In this document: positions 37,406 to 45,972 of the stretch, piece after piece
Position numbering within the stretch: the stretch's first letter is position 1
How the letters are laid out: the number at the start of each line of letters is the position of its first letter
From: Nitrosopumilus piranensis
GTDB lineage: Archaea > Thermoproteota > Nitrososphaeria > Nitrososphaerales > Nitrosopumilaceae
Length of the DNA stretch: 64,000 nt
Direction: 5' to 3'
Assembly (NCBI RefSeq): GCF_000875775.1
Contig: NZ_CP010868.1
Coordinates: 744,001-808,000 of the forward strand
Made by a program: the position numbers and the translations under genes
Notes under the pieces: model-generated
Databases searched by the model: none
What the model was told of the DNA's origin: nothing
Seen by the model: the letters and a program-made list of their open reading frames with translations, nothing else

Positions 37406-38089
37406 ATGATGGAAGAGAATCCCAAAGATTTTGTCCCTCGCTTTTTTAATCACACGTCAGGTTCCTACGATAAGATGGTGCATTGGACAACATTTGGAAA
37501 GGACATCTTATGGAAAAACAAGATCCTGGAACAGATATCTTCTGAAAAATCAGTGCTAGATCTTGCCTGTGGAACCGGAATTCTTACAAGACAAATAGCT
37601 GCTAAAATTCCACAAGCCAAAATAATTGGAGTTGACATCACCTCAACCTATCTACAGGTTGCAAGACAAAAATCAATTTCAAATAAAAACATCTCCTTTA
37701 TAGATGGGGATGCTGAAAAACTGTCCTTAGATAGAAAATTTGATTGTATCACTTCATCATATCTTCCAAAATACTGTTCCTCTGAAATCTTGGTCAAGAT
37801 CTGTTTTGATCACCTAAATGATGGAGGAAAGATTGTGTTACATGACTTTATTTATCCTACAAACAAATTTGTACAAAAACTCTGGAATTTGTACTTCAAA
37901 GTTCTACTTATGGTGGGAATTTTTATTCCAAGTTGGAATGATGTCTTTGAAAAATTGCCTTGTTTGATTAGGTCTTCGAACTGGGTAAAAGAGTGTGAAA
38001 GGGCCATGAAAAACTATGGCTTGAAAACTAATGTACAAAAATTAACGTGGGGTTGTTCCTCTATTGTCACTGGAACCAAGACTGTCTAG
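37406..38089 (+). CDS. UbiE/MenG-like C-methyltransferase
   Basis: 227 residues. The N-terminal FFNHTSGSYDKMVHWTTFGKDILW, SAM motif VLDLACGTGIL, LDRKFDCITSSY and GGKIVLHDFIYP are the standard order in UbiE/COQ5 (menaquinone/ubiquinone C-methylase) proteins. The 3' end overlaps the UbiC-like gene by 48 bp in convergent orientation. Together with the UbiA- and UbiC-like genes it suggests quinone synthesis, an inference. Confidence 0.82.
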   Translation: MMEENPKDFVPRFFNHTSGSYDKMVHWTTFGKDILWKNKILEQISSEKSVLDLACGTGILTRQIAAKIPQAKIIGVDITSTYLQVARQKSISNKNISFIDGDAEKLSLDRKFDCITSSYLPKYCSSEILVKICFDHLNDGGKIVLHDFIYPTNKFVQKLWNLYFKVLLMVGIFIPSWNDVFEKLPCLIRSSNWVKECERAMKNYGLKTNVQKLTWGCSSIVTGTKTV

Positions 38090-38488
38090 TCTAATCTCTT
38101 CAGAAATTATAAACCACACTGTTCCATCTACTGATATTTGATATTCTCTTGTAGTCTTGTTCTGACCATACTCCTTATCCAAAGATAATATCTTTCTTGT
38201 TGCACTAATATTATTTTGAATTAGAATTGAGCCTATTCCTTGCTTTTTTTTCAAAAGCTCATCTAGGATAACTTTTGGAAGTTGTCTTGAATCAAATTTT
38301 ACCTGTGCTTTAATGACCGGCAATTGATTGGAAGAAATTGTTACTTTTCTCTCAAAATGGTGGGGAGCAACTGCAGATTGCTCTACTACTTGCAATTGGA
38401 TATTGCTATCTAGAACTTTTCCTAAAACATTTACCACTTGACCTACGGGTGCTGCCAAAATTTTATTTAACAACTTCTCGGAACTCAA
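38042..38488 (-). CDS. Chorismate lyase-like (UbiC/DUF98) protein
   Basis: 148 residues. The pattern ERKVTISSNQLPVIKAQVKFDS, LKKKQGIGSILI, ATRKI and the late WFIISEEIRLDSLG follows the chorismate-pyruvate lyase fold: an Arg that binds substrate, the IG loop and the C-terminal Glu. Chorismate lyase makes 4-hydroxybenzoate. It starts 16 bp after the UbiA-like gene stop. Homology is by pattern only, so catalytic function is inferred. Confidence 0.65.
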   Translation of the reverse strand: MSSEKLLNKILAAPVGQVVNVLGKVLDSNIQLQVVEQSAVAPHHFERKVTISSNQLPVIKAQVKFDSRQLPKVILDELLKKKQGIGSILIQNNISATRKILSLDKEYGQNKTTREYQISVDGTVWFIISEEIRLDSLGSSDNRGTTPR

Positions 38489-38504
38489 CTAACTAATTTA
38501 ATCT

Positions 38505-39191
38505 CTAAAGATGTATTAAAACAAAAAAGAAAATAGTACCTGCCATTACTGATAAGCTGGTAATTTTAAGAATTGTCTCCTTGCTATGAACTATTTTATG
38601 TTGTGTACCTTTCTGTTTGAGGGCTTTATACTTTCGCGATGTAGTGATCAAAATATAGCTTACAAATCCTGCAATTGCAGATAATATCACAGTCTCAAAA
38701 GATACACTGTTTGAGTGAATTGCAGCACCTGCAAAAACCGGTAATATCCCCCAAGATATCACAAATGATACATTATTGTGGAATTTTCCACCAAATAACT
38801 CTAGATTGTATACAAAAAGAAAAAACCCTTCAATTATCCCTATTGGGAATAGTAACCAAGAATCCAAAAATGCAAAATACAAACCAATTGAAAAAGACAC
38901 ACTCAACGAAATTATTGCAGCTGCCCACAGTTTAGTTTTAGATAACTGTCCCCAAGGTTTTTTCTTACTTCCCTGGGCATCAAGACAATGAGCCGCCACC
39001 CCAATTGCTAAAAAATAGAGCAGGGCAACTGATCCAAGCCTATCCAAGGTAAAATCAACTGAGAGTGATCCCCAAATAGCAAATGATATTACCATTCCAG
39101 TATATGGCAAAAACAAGATTCCCACAGATAATCTAAAATTTCTAGAGCCAAACTTTGGAACAAACCATTCAGACATCCTGTCGTTTTGCAT
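38505..39191 (-). CDS. UbiA-like integral membrane protein
   Basis: 228 residues with about seven spans. The order of elements follows UbiA prenyltransferases (an Asp-bearing loop AHCLDAQGSKKKPWG after span 2, then YNLELFGGKFHNN and ISWGILPVFAGA after span 4), but the first aspartate motif NxxxDxxxD is not intact. It may be a divergent prenyltransferase or a degenerate relative. It is cotranscribed with the UbiC-like gene. Confidence 0.55.
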   Translation of the reverse strand: MQNDRMSEWFVPKFGSRNFRLSVGILFLPYTGMVISFAIWGSLSVDFTLDRLGSVALLYFLAIGVAAHCLDAQGSKKKPWGQLSKTKLWAAAIISLSVSFSIGLYFAFLDSWLLFPIGIIEGFFLFVYNLELFGGKFHNNVSFVISWGILPVFAGAAIHSNSVSFETVILSAIAGFVSYILITTSRKYKALKQKGTQHKIVHSKETILKITSLSVMAGTIFFFVLIHL

Positions 39192-39361
39192 TTAGATTAC
39201 TAATGCAGTCTTACCTAATTAAGCTAAAAAGAAATAGTTTGAAAAAATCCTTCTTTACAAAAATAACTTCAAATCCTATTTAGGAGACCCAAACTTTTGT
39301 CCAAAAATGGTTCCTTTCATCGGTGGTTTTATAATGAGTGCTATGATACTGTTTCGCCACT

Positions 39362-40222
39362 ATGAGAGAATTAGAGGTGAAAAAAGATTTTACAAATATT
39401 TACACTCGAAAATTTCCAAATTCATATTTAAAAGAAATGAAACGATTAGAGTATCGTATTCCTGATAAGACAAAACCACTGTATCTTTCAATTGCAAAAC
39501 AGCTTTACAACAAACTTTCAAAAAAAATTAGTGTTATTGATATTGGAAGCTCTTATGGAATAAACTCTGCATTAATGAAATACGATCTTACTATGTCTGA
39601 TCTTGATGATTTCTTTTTAAAAGAACCTTCGATAGAACAATCAAAACAATTCTTTGAACAACTCCCATCAGATGATTCACTTGACTTTTACCAAATAGAT
39701 ATTTCACAGCCTGCATTACGATTCTCTGAAAATGTAAATTTATGTAAAAAAGGAATTTGTGTAAATCTTGAGACTGGAAACCTACCATTACGAGAACTAC
39801 CTAAATCTGATATGGTGATTGCTACTGGTTGTATTGGTTATATTGGTTATAAGGCATTTTCAAATATCTTTGAATTAATAAAAAAACAAAACTCTGAGGA
39901 GAACTTGGAAAATCCTAACAGAGATCCAGTATTTGCTTTCTCTGTTTTGAGGATTTTTGATATGACAGAGATTAAGAAAACTTTTGATCATTATGGCTAT
40001 TCACTTGTAAAATCAGACGTTCACCCAATTCGTCAGAGACGATTCTCTGATTTGGAAGAAAAACACAAGACAATATCTCTTTTAAATGATAATGGAATTG
40101 ATACAAAATGGCTTGAAGATGATGGTTACTTTTATGCTGATTTTTACATTGCTAGCCCCAAGAAACTTGAAAACCAACTTGTTATAATGTCTAAAGACCT
40201 GAAAAGACATGCAAGAAATTAA
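39362..40222 (+). CDS. SAM-dependent methyltransferase-like protein
   Basis: 286 residues. A Rossmann start IGSSYGINSALM (motif I-like VIDIGSSYG) and DMVIATGCIGYIG, where an acidic motif is expected, support a methyltransferase fold. The middle is enriched in Asp/Ser. A TTTATAAT-like TATA box lies near 39328-39335. Substrate unknown. Confidence 0.65.
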   Translation: MRELEVKKDFTNIYTRKFPNSYLKEMKRLEYRIPDKTKPLYLSIAKQLYNKLSKKISVIDIGSSYGINSALMKYDLTMSDLDDFFLKEPSIEQSKQFFEQLPSDDSLDFYQIDISQPALRFSENVNLCKKGICVNLETGNLPLRELPKSDMVIATGCIGYIGYKAFSNIFELIKKQNSEENLENPNRDPVFAFSVLRIFDMTEIKKTFDHYGYSLVKSDVHPIRQRRFSDLEEKHKTISLLNDNGIDTKWLEDDGYFYADFYIASPKKLENQLVIMSKDLKRHARN

Positions 40223-40347
40223 GTACTAGTATTTTCTGATTATACAATGGGTATGACTAATACTTGCTACACATATCTTGGTATGTAAATCATGTATAAT
40301 TTTGATAGTTTTTACAAAACAATAACTGACAATCTAGATTAGATCAA

Positions 40348-40581
40348 TTATTCGGGACGAATTACATTAAGTGTCATTGTACTCACAACTCTAGATAATT
40401 TTCTAATTGTCGCAATTGCTTTTTCAAATCCTTCTTGATTCTCTGTTTCTATTTCTGCAATTACATCATATGCCCCAAAAGTTAGATATGCATTGCTTAC
40501 ATCTTGCATCTGATTTAATTCATCTGCAATGTATTCTTCGGCCCCCAGATCACAATTTAATAAAATGAATCCTTTGTGCAT
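40348..40581 (-). CDS. Stand-alone Lrp/AsnC ligand-binding (RAM) domain protein
   Basis: 77 residues, no HTH. Core LTFGAYDVIAEIETEN and IRKLSRVVSTMTLNVI match the RAM fold and the paralogue at 27743. Two such genes in one window suggest a mixed-oligomer network of amino-acid sensors. Confidence 0.85.
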   Translation of the reverse strand: MHKGFILLNCDLGAEEYIADELNQMQDVSNAYLTFGAYDVIAEIETENQEGFEKAIATIRKLSRVVSTMTLNVIRPE

Positions 40582-40629
40582 TACTTTACCTTAAAATAAT
40601 TACGTAGTTCAGGTCTTTAAGTATTACAG

Positions 40630-41949
40630 TTACCATTTACTGCGGCCGCCGTAACTATTTCGACTGCCTCCTCTATCATTGAATCTTCTTCTTCCACCTC
40701 TGTCATCTCTAGAATCTCGTCTGCCACCTGAACTGCCGTATCCTCCGGAGCGACCTCCTCTTGAATAGTTTGATCTTGATTGACCTCCATATCTTCTTGA
40801 TGGCATTTGTCTTTTTAATGGATCTGGAATCGCAATTTCAATTCCCATCTCTTCATTCAAATCTTTGATGGGAACTTTGATTTGACGCTTAATTAAATTC
40901 CAATCTCCTACTGAAGAATACGAAACAAATGTAATTGCTTTACCTTTTGCACCTGCTCTTGCAGTCCTTCCGATTCTGTGGAAATATGCCATTTCTTGGT
41001 TTGGAACATCATAATTGATTACTAGTTCTACTCTTGGAACGTCAATTCCTCTTGATGCAACATCAGTTGCTACAAGAATATCTGCCTTACCGCTACGAAA
41101 CTTTCCCATAGATTGCTCTCTTCTATGTTGTGACATGTCTCCTTCTATTGCAACTGCATCAAATTTTTCTTGATGTAAGAATTTAGCAACATCTCTGGTT
41201 CTATATTTTGTTGAACAAAACACAATAGATTGACCCTTTATTGGTTTGATAAAATCAATTAGATACTTGAATTTATCTCTGTCTTTAATGACTAGATAAG
41301 ATTGGTCAATACCTTCTCCACTAAGGTCATCTGCATCCAGCAAGAATTGTTTTGGGTTTTTCAAGTATTCTTCAGATAATCTGAGAATCTCAGTTGGCAT
41401 TGTTGCTGAAAACAATGACATGACTCTGTCTTCTGGTGCTAAATCTAAAATAAATGAAATATCGTCAACAAATCCCATGTCTAACATTGTATCTGCTTCA
41501 TCAAGAACAATATGGGTGACATCTCTAAGTTCTATCGAACCTCTTTTGAGATGATCAATCAGTCTACCTGGTGTTGCAACAACAATTTCTACTCCCCTTT
41601 CAAGAGCATCTAATTGAAGCCCCATTCCTTGTCCTCCATAAACTGTTGCCACTCTGATTCCTGTATATTTTCCAAATTTCTTTATCTCATCTGTAATCTG
41701 CATGGCAAGTTCTCTTGTTGGTGCCATGATCAAACCTTGAATGCCATTTCTTGGTTGAATCTCTTGTAGCATTGATAATGCAAATGCTGCAGTTTTTCCA
41801 GAACCTGTGTGTGCTTGTCCTACAACATCTCTTCCTGTAAGTAATACTGGGATTACTGCTTCTTGAATTGGAAATGCATCATCAAAACCAAGATCGGTGA
41901 TCCCTTTTAGTATCTCTTCTTTTAATCCTAATTCTTGAAATTTTGTCAT
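40630..41949 (-). CDS. DEAD-box RNA helicase with RGG tail
   Basis: 439 residues. All helicase motifs are seen: Q motif (FPIQEAVIP), AHTGSGKT, PTRELA, VATPGRLIDHL, DEAD, SAT, GDMSQ, TDVASRGIDVP and HRIGRTARAG (the usual RTGRAG has A for G). The C-terminal 60 residues are rich in RGG/SGG/GGR (RRYGGQSRSNYSRGGRSGG), an RNA-binding tail. It likely remodels RNA during ribosome assembly or stress. Confidence 0.93.
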   Translation of the reverse strand: MTKFQELGLKEEILKGITDLGFDDAFPIQEAVIPVLLTGRDVVGQAHTGSGKTAAFALSMLQEIQPRNGIQGLIMAPTRELAMQITDEIKKFGKYTGIRVATVYGGQGMGLQLDALERGVEIVVATPGRLIDHLKRGSIELRDVTHIVLDEADTMLDMGFVDDISFILDLAPEDRVMSLFSATMPTEILRLSEEYLKNPKQFLLDADDLSGEGIDQSYLVIKDRDKFKYLIDFIKPIKGQSIVFCSTKYRTRDVAKFLHQEKFDAVAIEGDMSQHRREQSMGKFRSGKADILVATDVASRGIDVPRVELVINYDVPNQEMAYFHRIGRTARAGAKGKAITFVSYSSVGDWNLIKRQIKVPIKDLNEEMGIEIAIPDPLKRQMPSRRYGGQSRSNYSRGGRSGGYGSSGGRRDSRDDRGGRRRFNDRGGSRNSYGGRSKW

Positions 41950-42050
41950 TTTATTTTCTTCTCTTAAGCAATGACGAAAAGCTCATTGCTTTGACGTCAT
42001 TATTCCGATGCGTAAAGTCACAGTTTAGGTCTAATAAACGCTTGTTATTT

Positions 42051-42848
42051 TTATGCCTCTAGTTGTGCATCAATAACTTTTTTGAAACTTTCAAAGGGTT
42101 GCGCTCCCTTTAATTCCACATAACCTATCTCGTCATTTCCTACAAAGAATCCTGGGGTTCCTGAAACTCCGTAATCTCTTCCATCTTGAAGATCTTTTCT
42201 AATTTCATCAATATGTTTTCCAGATGTTAAACATGAATCAAATGTATTTTGTTCTAATTTTATCTCTGTAGCATATTTACTAAATGTGATTAGCGCATCG
42301 GTTGTTTCTTGTTTGTTCCATTCATTTTGATTCTCAAATACCATATCATGCATTTCTTTGAATTTACCTTGATCATTTGCACAATTTGCTGCAACAGCCG
42401 CAGGCAAAGCATTTGCATGGATACTTTGAATTGGGAAATCCCTGTAGACAAGTTTGACTTTTCCTTGATCTATATATTCTTCAAAAAGTGATGGAAGTGT
42501 TTGTATGTGGAATCTTGCACAAAACGGACACTCAAAATCAGAAAATTCGATTATTGTGATGGGAGCATCTGGATCACCAAAAAATGGATCATCATCTGCT
42601 GAAATTTTTACAGGTGAAGGTGGTTGGTTTGTAGGAAGTTTATTTTGTAGAATTTTGAGTTCTAGATTTGCAATTGCATTATCTAGATCTTCTTGTGAAA
42701 TTTGATCTGAATTTATATTAGAAGCATACATCCCTGCAAAAAACGCTGCTACCCCTACTGCAACAATTAATCCAATAATGGAACTATGTGATTTTGATTT
42801 ATTTTGCATTACCTCCTTTTGTTTAATTTCATTGTCTTCAAAACTCAT
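42051..42848 (-). CDS. DsbA-like thiol-disulphide oxidoreductase, membrane-anchored
   Basis: 265 residues. One N-terminal membrane anchor (about 22-42) is followed by a linker and a DsbA/thioredoxin domain with active site C107-P-F-C110 (FSDFECPFCARFH), the cis-Pro loop GVSGTPGFFVG, and a second Cys pair (C156 in AANCANDQ, C206 in FDSCLTSG). It is exported or faces outside and makes or isomerises disulphides in secreted proteins such as the nuclease and cupredoxins. Confidence 0.9.
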   Translation of the reverse strand: MSFEDNEIKQKEVMQNKSKSHSSIIGLIVAVGVAAFFAGMYASNINSDQISQEDLDNAIANLELKILQNKLPTNQPPSPVKISADDDPFFGDPDAPITIIEFSDFECPFCARFHIQTLPSLFEEYIDQGKVKLVYRDFPIQSIHANALPAAVAANCANDQGKFKEMHDMVFENQNEWNKQETTDALITFSKYATEIKLEQNTFDSCLTSGKHIDEIRKDLQDGRDYGVSGTPGFFVGNDEIGYVELKGAQPFESFKKVIDAQLEA

Positions 42849-42910
42849 GTAAAGTCATTCCAAAACCCAGCATACTTAATCGTATTGCCAAATTATAATT
42901 GAAATTTTAA

Positions 42911-42985
42911 AGCCAATGATGGGATCTGAACCCATGACCTTTCGCTTACAAGGCGAATGCTCTAGCCAGGCTGAGCTACATTGGC
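42911..42985 (-). tRNA. tRNA-Thr(UGU)
   Basis: The minus strand reads GCCAATG ... CATTGGC as a perfect 7-bp acceptor stem. The anticodon loop CTTGTAA, closed by TCGC/GCGA, gives anticodon TGT. The T arm has GGGTTCAGATCCC, and the D loop contains AGCCTGGCTAGAGC. Length is 75 nt including the discriminator base. No intron is seen and CCA is not encoded. Confidence 0.93.
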
Positions 42986-43008
42986 ACGAAGTAAAATGAA
43001 ATTTTTGA

Positions 43009-43020
43009 AGGTTTAAAGTG
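43009..43020 (-). promoter_or_regulatory. TATA box of tRNA-Thr
   Basis: On the minus strand CACTTTAAACC is centred about 29 nt upstream of the tRNA 5' end at 42985, the standard archaeal box A spacing. Confidence 0.55.
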
Positions 43021-43104
43021 TTACCTGTGTTCTTTTTGGAAGGGATCTTTTAAGAAATTTTCCTAACCGTCAGTTTATAATAATGCAATTTTTTGTTACC
43101 TGTT

Positions 43105-43335
43105 ATGAGATACATTGAGCCAACCAGAGTCAAAGTTCTGATGATGATGTTCTTTGCAACTGGTGTTCTTGGTATTATAATTGGTTTGTCTCCTGTTGCT
43201 CCGCCCTCGACAAAGATGATTATTACTTTTATGGGCGTAGTTAATGTGAGTCTTGGGGCATTCTTTACATTTATCCTTTTGACCCAAGCAGAAAAAGCTC
43301 CTGACAAAAGAAAAAAGAAAAAGAAACGAGATTGA
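43105..43335 (+). CDS. Small two-span membrane protein
   Basis: About 76 residues from ATG 43105; TTTATAAT at 43074-43081 is 28 nt upstream, supporting this leaderless start over TTG 43093. Two spans (about 9-29 and 39-60) are followed by a very basic tail (Lys/Arg-rich, nine of the last eleven residues). Function unknown. Confidence 0.65.
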   Translation: MRYIEPTRVKVLMMMFFATGVLGIIIGLSPVAPPSTKMIITFMGVVNVSLGAFFTFILLTQAEKAPDKRKKKKKRD

Positions 43336-43438
43336 TTTTTAAATTTAATATTTTTAAAATCGATGACAATTTATTTTCAAGATATTATTTGGCATATTGA
43401 TTAAAGTTAAATAATATTCCATTTTCTAAAATTCAGAA

Positions 43439-43990
43439 ATGCTGGATTTAGTTGCAAAGAAATTATTTCTTACAAAAGGAAAAGGCATACATGAAGATAG
43501 GCTGACTAGTTTTGAATATGCCTTGAGAGATGCAGGAATTGCAGGAACCAATCTTGTTTTAATTTCTAGTATTTTTCCACCAAAAGCAAAACTAATCTCC
43601 AGAAAAGAAGGACTAAAACAAATCAAACCAGGGCAAATTCTGTTTACAATATATTCAAAGAACCAAACAAACGAACCCCATAGAATGTGTGCTGCATCTG
43701 TAGGGCTTGCACAACCAAAAGATACCAAGAGATATGGGTATCTTTCTGAATACGAATCATTTGGTCAAAATGAGACTCAGGCCGGCGACTATGCTGAAGA
43801 TATTGCAGCGCAAATGTTAGCTTCGTCATTAGGAATTCCATTTGATGTTGATAAAAACTGGGATGAAAAAAGACAACAGTGGAAAATATCTGGAGAAATT
43901 TATAATACTCATAACATTACTCAGTCAACACGTGGAGATAAGGACGGAAAGTGGACTACTGTCTTTGCTGCAGCAGTACTTTTGTTGTAA
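43439..43990 (+). CDS. pdaD: Pyruvoyl-dependent arginine decarboxylase
   Basis: 183 residues. The self-cleavage site S43-S44 in NLVLISSIFPPKA makes the pyruvoyl cofactor. Downstream motifs GQILFTIYSKNQ, SVGLAQPKD and FGQNETQAGDYAEDIAAQMLA fit the PvlArgDC family. It makes agmatine for polyamines and for agmatidine in tRNA-Ile. Crenarchaea use an unrelated enzyme, so this is informative for lineage. Confidence 0.93.
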   Translation: MLDLVAKKLFLTKGKGIHEDRLTSFEYALRDAGIAGTNLVLISSIFPPKAKLISRKEGLKQIKPGQILFTIYSKNQTNEPHRMCAASVGLAQPKDTKRYGYLSEYESFGQNETQAGDYAEDIAAQMLASSLGIPFDVDKNWDEKRQQWKISGEIYNTHNITQSTRGDKDGKWTTVFAAAVLLL

Positions 43991-45136
43991 CTATTTTCTA
44001 TATCCTTTAAGATAGAATAAAGCAGCTGCAATTGCAACTATTGAAATAATTATTACAACTATAATTGATTCCATTGATGATTCTGATGGAGTTGGTTGTA
44101 CATCACCTAATGAAAATTTCAGATTCTCCTTGTTGACTGAAGTCTGTTCTCCGAAGATATATTTTCCTTGAATTCTTTGCCCTTCTTGAGGATCAAAAAC
44201 CCATCCCTCTTTTGAGATATCTGTTGGAATTTTCTCACCATCTGCCACTTGAGTTGGAACAATATTTCCTTTGATATTTGAAATGATTTCATTTTCAGGT
44301 GATAATATTACTACTTGAATAATTGAATTAAGTGGATAAAATCCAGCAGAAAAATAATTTGATCTGTTAATTTTGTCTACTTTTAGCAAATCCAAAGGAC
44401 TAATTTCTGAAATTGTTGCTGCTTTACCTGGATAATCAACTGATAATTTTAACTGTAAAAGTGATTTTGATTCTAAAGGTATCACTGAAAATGTCATTTT
44501 TGCATTTTCTTCTGATGATAGTTTTTCTGCAATTTCGTAGAATCCTCCCCCATCTCTAATAATTTTTGGAATAAGAATTGCTGATATTTTTTCATACATC
44601 GAGTCTGTATCTTCTGGTGGCATTGTGTATACTGCTGAAATCATGCCCCTTCCTGAAATAATTCCTGATGTCTCAAGTGCCTTGTTGGATTCATCATCTG
44701 TATGCAAAAAAACAGAATGGAATTGGGCATCCGTATCAAAGACTTGATTTATCTCATCAATGTATGTATCGGCAACCTCTCTTGCAGCATCTTGAATCTC
44801 AAAAATTCCCTTTGCTGATGGATCTCTTAACACGTTTATCATTATACATGATTCATCAAATACACCTAAGACACATTGCTCTTGATTTGTTACAATTATT
44901 GCCTTTATCCTTTCATCCTCTCTAATTTTTTGTTCTAACTCTGCTGGAATTCTAATTTCCTGAATGCTTGTGCTTTGTAGGGTTATTGATGCAGTGACAT
45001 TTTGTGATATGCTTCTGTCTACAATTATTTGTGCGGTCTCTTGAAATGTTGCCAGTCCCATTTCCTGTGAATATGCAAAATTCGTTGAAATTCCTACAAA
45101 TGCAATTGATATTAAAATCCAAAGTAATTTCTGCAT
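43991..45136 (-). CDS. Secreted protein with C-terminal membrane anchor
   Basis: 381 residues. Signal peptide about 1-23 (KLLWILISIAFVGISTNFAYS), a large extracytoplasmic alpha/beta region and a C-terminal membrane helix (SSMESIIVVIIISIVAIAAALFYL) with basic KGYRK end. Looks like a surface protein held in the membrane with a short inner tail; family unrecognised. It abuts the arginine decarboxylase end. Confidence 0.65.
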   Translation of the reverse strand: MQKLLWILISIAFVGISTNFAYSQEMGLATFQETAQIIVDRSISQNVTASITLQSTSIQEIRIPAELEQKIREDERIKAIIVTNQEQCVLGVFDESCIMINVLRDPSAKGIFEIQDAAREVADTYIDEINQVFDTDAQFHSVFLHTDDESNKALETSGIISGRGMISAVYTMPPEDTDSMYEKISAILIPKIIRDGGGFYEIAEKLSSEENAKMTFSVIPLESKSLLQLKLSVDYPGKAATISEISPLDLLKVDKINRSNYFSAGFYPLNSIIQVVILSPENEIISNIKGNIVPTQVADGEKIPTDISKEGWVFDPQEGQRIQGKYIFGEQTSVNKENLKFSLGDVQPTPSESSMESIIVVIIISIVAIAAALFYLKGYRK

Positions 45137-45284
45137 TGGTTGTTCCCTCTAATAATGAAATTATTAACTTTACTCTATTTTTGTATATTTTCTAAATGAT
45201 TTTTTGATGAATTTTTTTTATTTTTTTACAAAAATTTGTCATCGACTAACTAATATCCTGTTTTGTATAAAATTATAACTAATA

Positions 45285-45857
45285 TTGGCCCTAATCTCCT
45301 TTCTTGTTGATATATTTGAAGATCCAATTTTCTCTATAATTGCAGTAATTGGTGCATTTGGGATTGGATTGTTTCAAGGACTAATTTTGGGGCGTGCAAT
45401 TCTTGTAAGATTTCCGCGTTTACAAAATCACCTAAAAACAGTATCAATTACGTTGTTTGTTTTGTTTTTGGTAAATGCTATTCTTAGTGTTCCTCGCTTT
45501 GCCTCTCCTGAAAAAATTGAACTATCTAATATTGTTGCTGGTAACCCTGGTGAACTTGCATCAACCTTGTTTCTTATTTTTGGAATGAATACTGGATTTC
45601 TGACAGTACTTGCAATTTCTGTAACTGTAATGACTTTTGTCATTTTGAAATTTACAAACATGCATGGAGTTGTAAAATTATTTGTATTCTTTTTCAGTTC
45701 TCTTTTGTTAGTACTTACTGGAATTAGTAGATTCACAGATCTTACTCCAAGTACATTTGAGGTTTTATTGTATTTTCTATACCAACTTGGATTGACAATA
45801 GGAATTTTGGGTGGAACCATTCGAAAGGTAAAACCTAAAAAATTAGACTTGAAATAA
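45285..45857 (+). CDS. Multi-span membrane protein
   Basis: 190 residues from TTG 45285, five hydrophobic segments. The final segment (TFEVLLYFLYQLGLTIGILGGTI) resembles the end of the protein at 28283. Function unknown. Confidence 0.6.
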   Translation: MALISFLVDIFEDPIFSIIAVIGAFGIGLFQGLILGRAILVRFPRLQNHLKTVSITLFVLFLVNAILSVPRFASPEKIELSNIVAGNPGELASTLFLIFGMNTGFLTVLAISVTVMTFVILKFTNMHGVVKLFVFFFSSLLLVLTGISRFTDLTPSTFEVLLYFLYQLGLTIGILGGTIRKVKPKKLDLK

Positions 45858-45866
45858 TTTCAAACG

Positions 45867-45959
45867 TTTAAATCAGATAATCTGTGATGTGGTTTTGACA
45901 TCGAATTCAAACCGTTCGGGGAACAAAGCTGGCAGTCCTTGCGTTGGACTGTCAGCCCC
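45867..45959 (+). ncRNA. Candidate structured RNA or bidirectional hairpin terminator
   Basis: Between two convergent genes. A TATA-like TTTAAAT (45867-45873) precedes, at about 24 nt, a series of stem-loops: GATGT/ACATC (45886-45902), GTTC/GAAC (45914-45924), and an 11-bp stem GCTGGCAGTCC/GGACTGTCAGC (45928-45956, loop TTGCGTT, one G-U). The GC-rich hairpins in AT-rich intergenic DNA suggest a structured RNA; a terminator for both genes is the alternative. No family recognised. Confidence 0.4.
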
Positions 45960-45972
45960 ATTTATTAAAAAT

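Noticed and set aside
45914-45959. A tRNA in the GC-rich hairpins between convergent genes
   Set aside because: The 7-nt loop TTGCGTT looks like an anticodon loop, but the stem is 11 bp and no acceptor or T arm can be formed.
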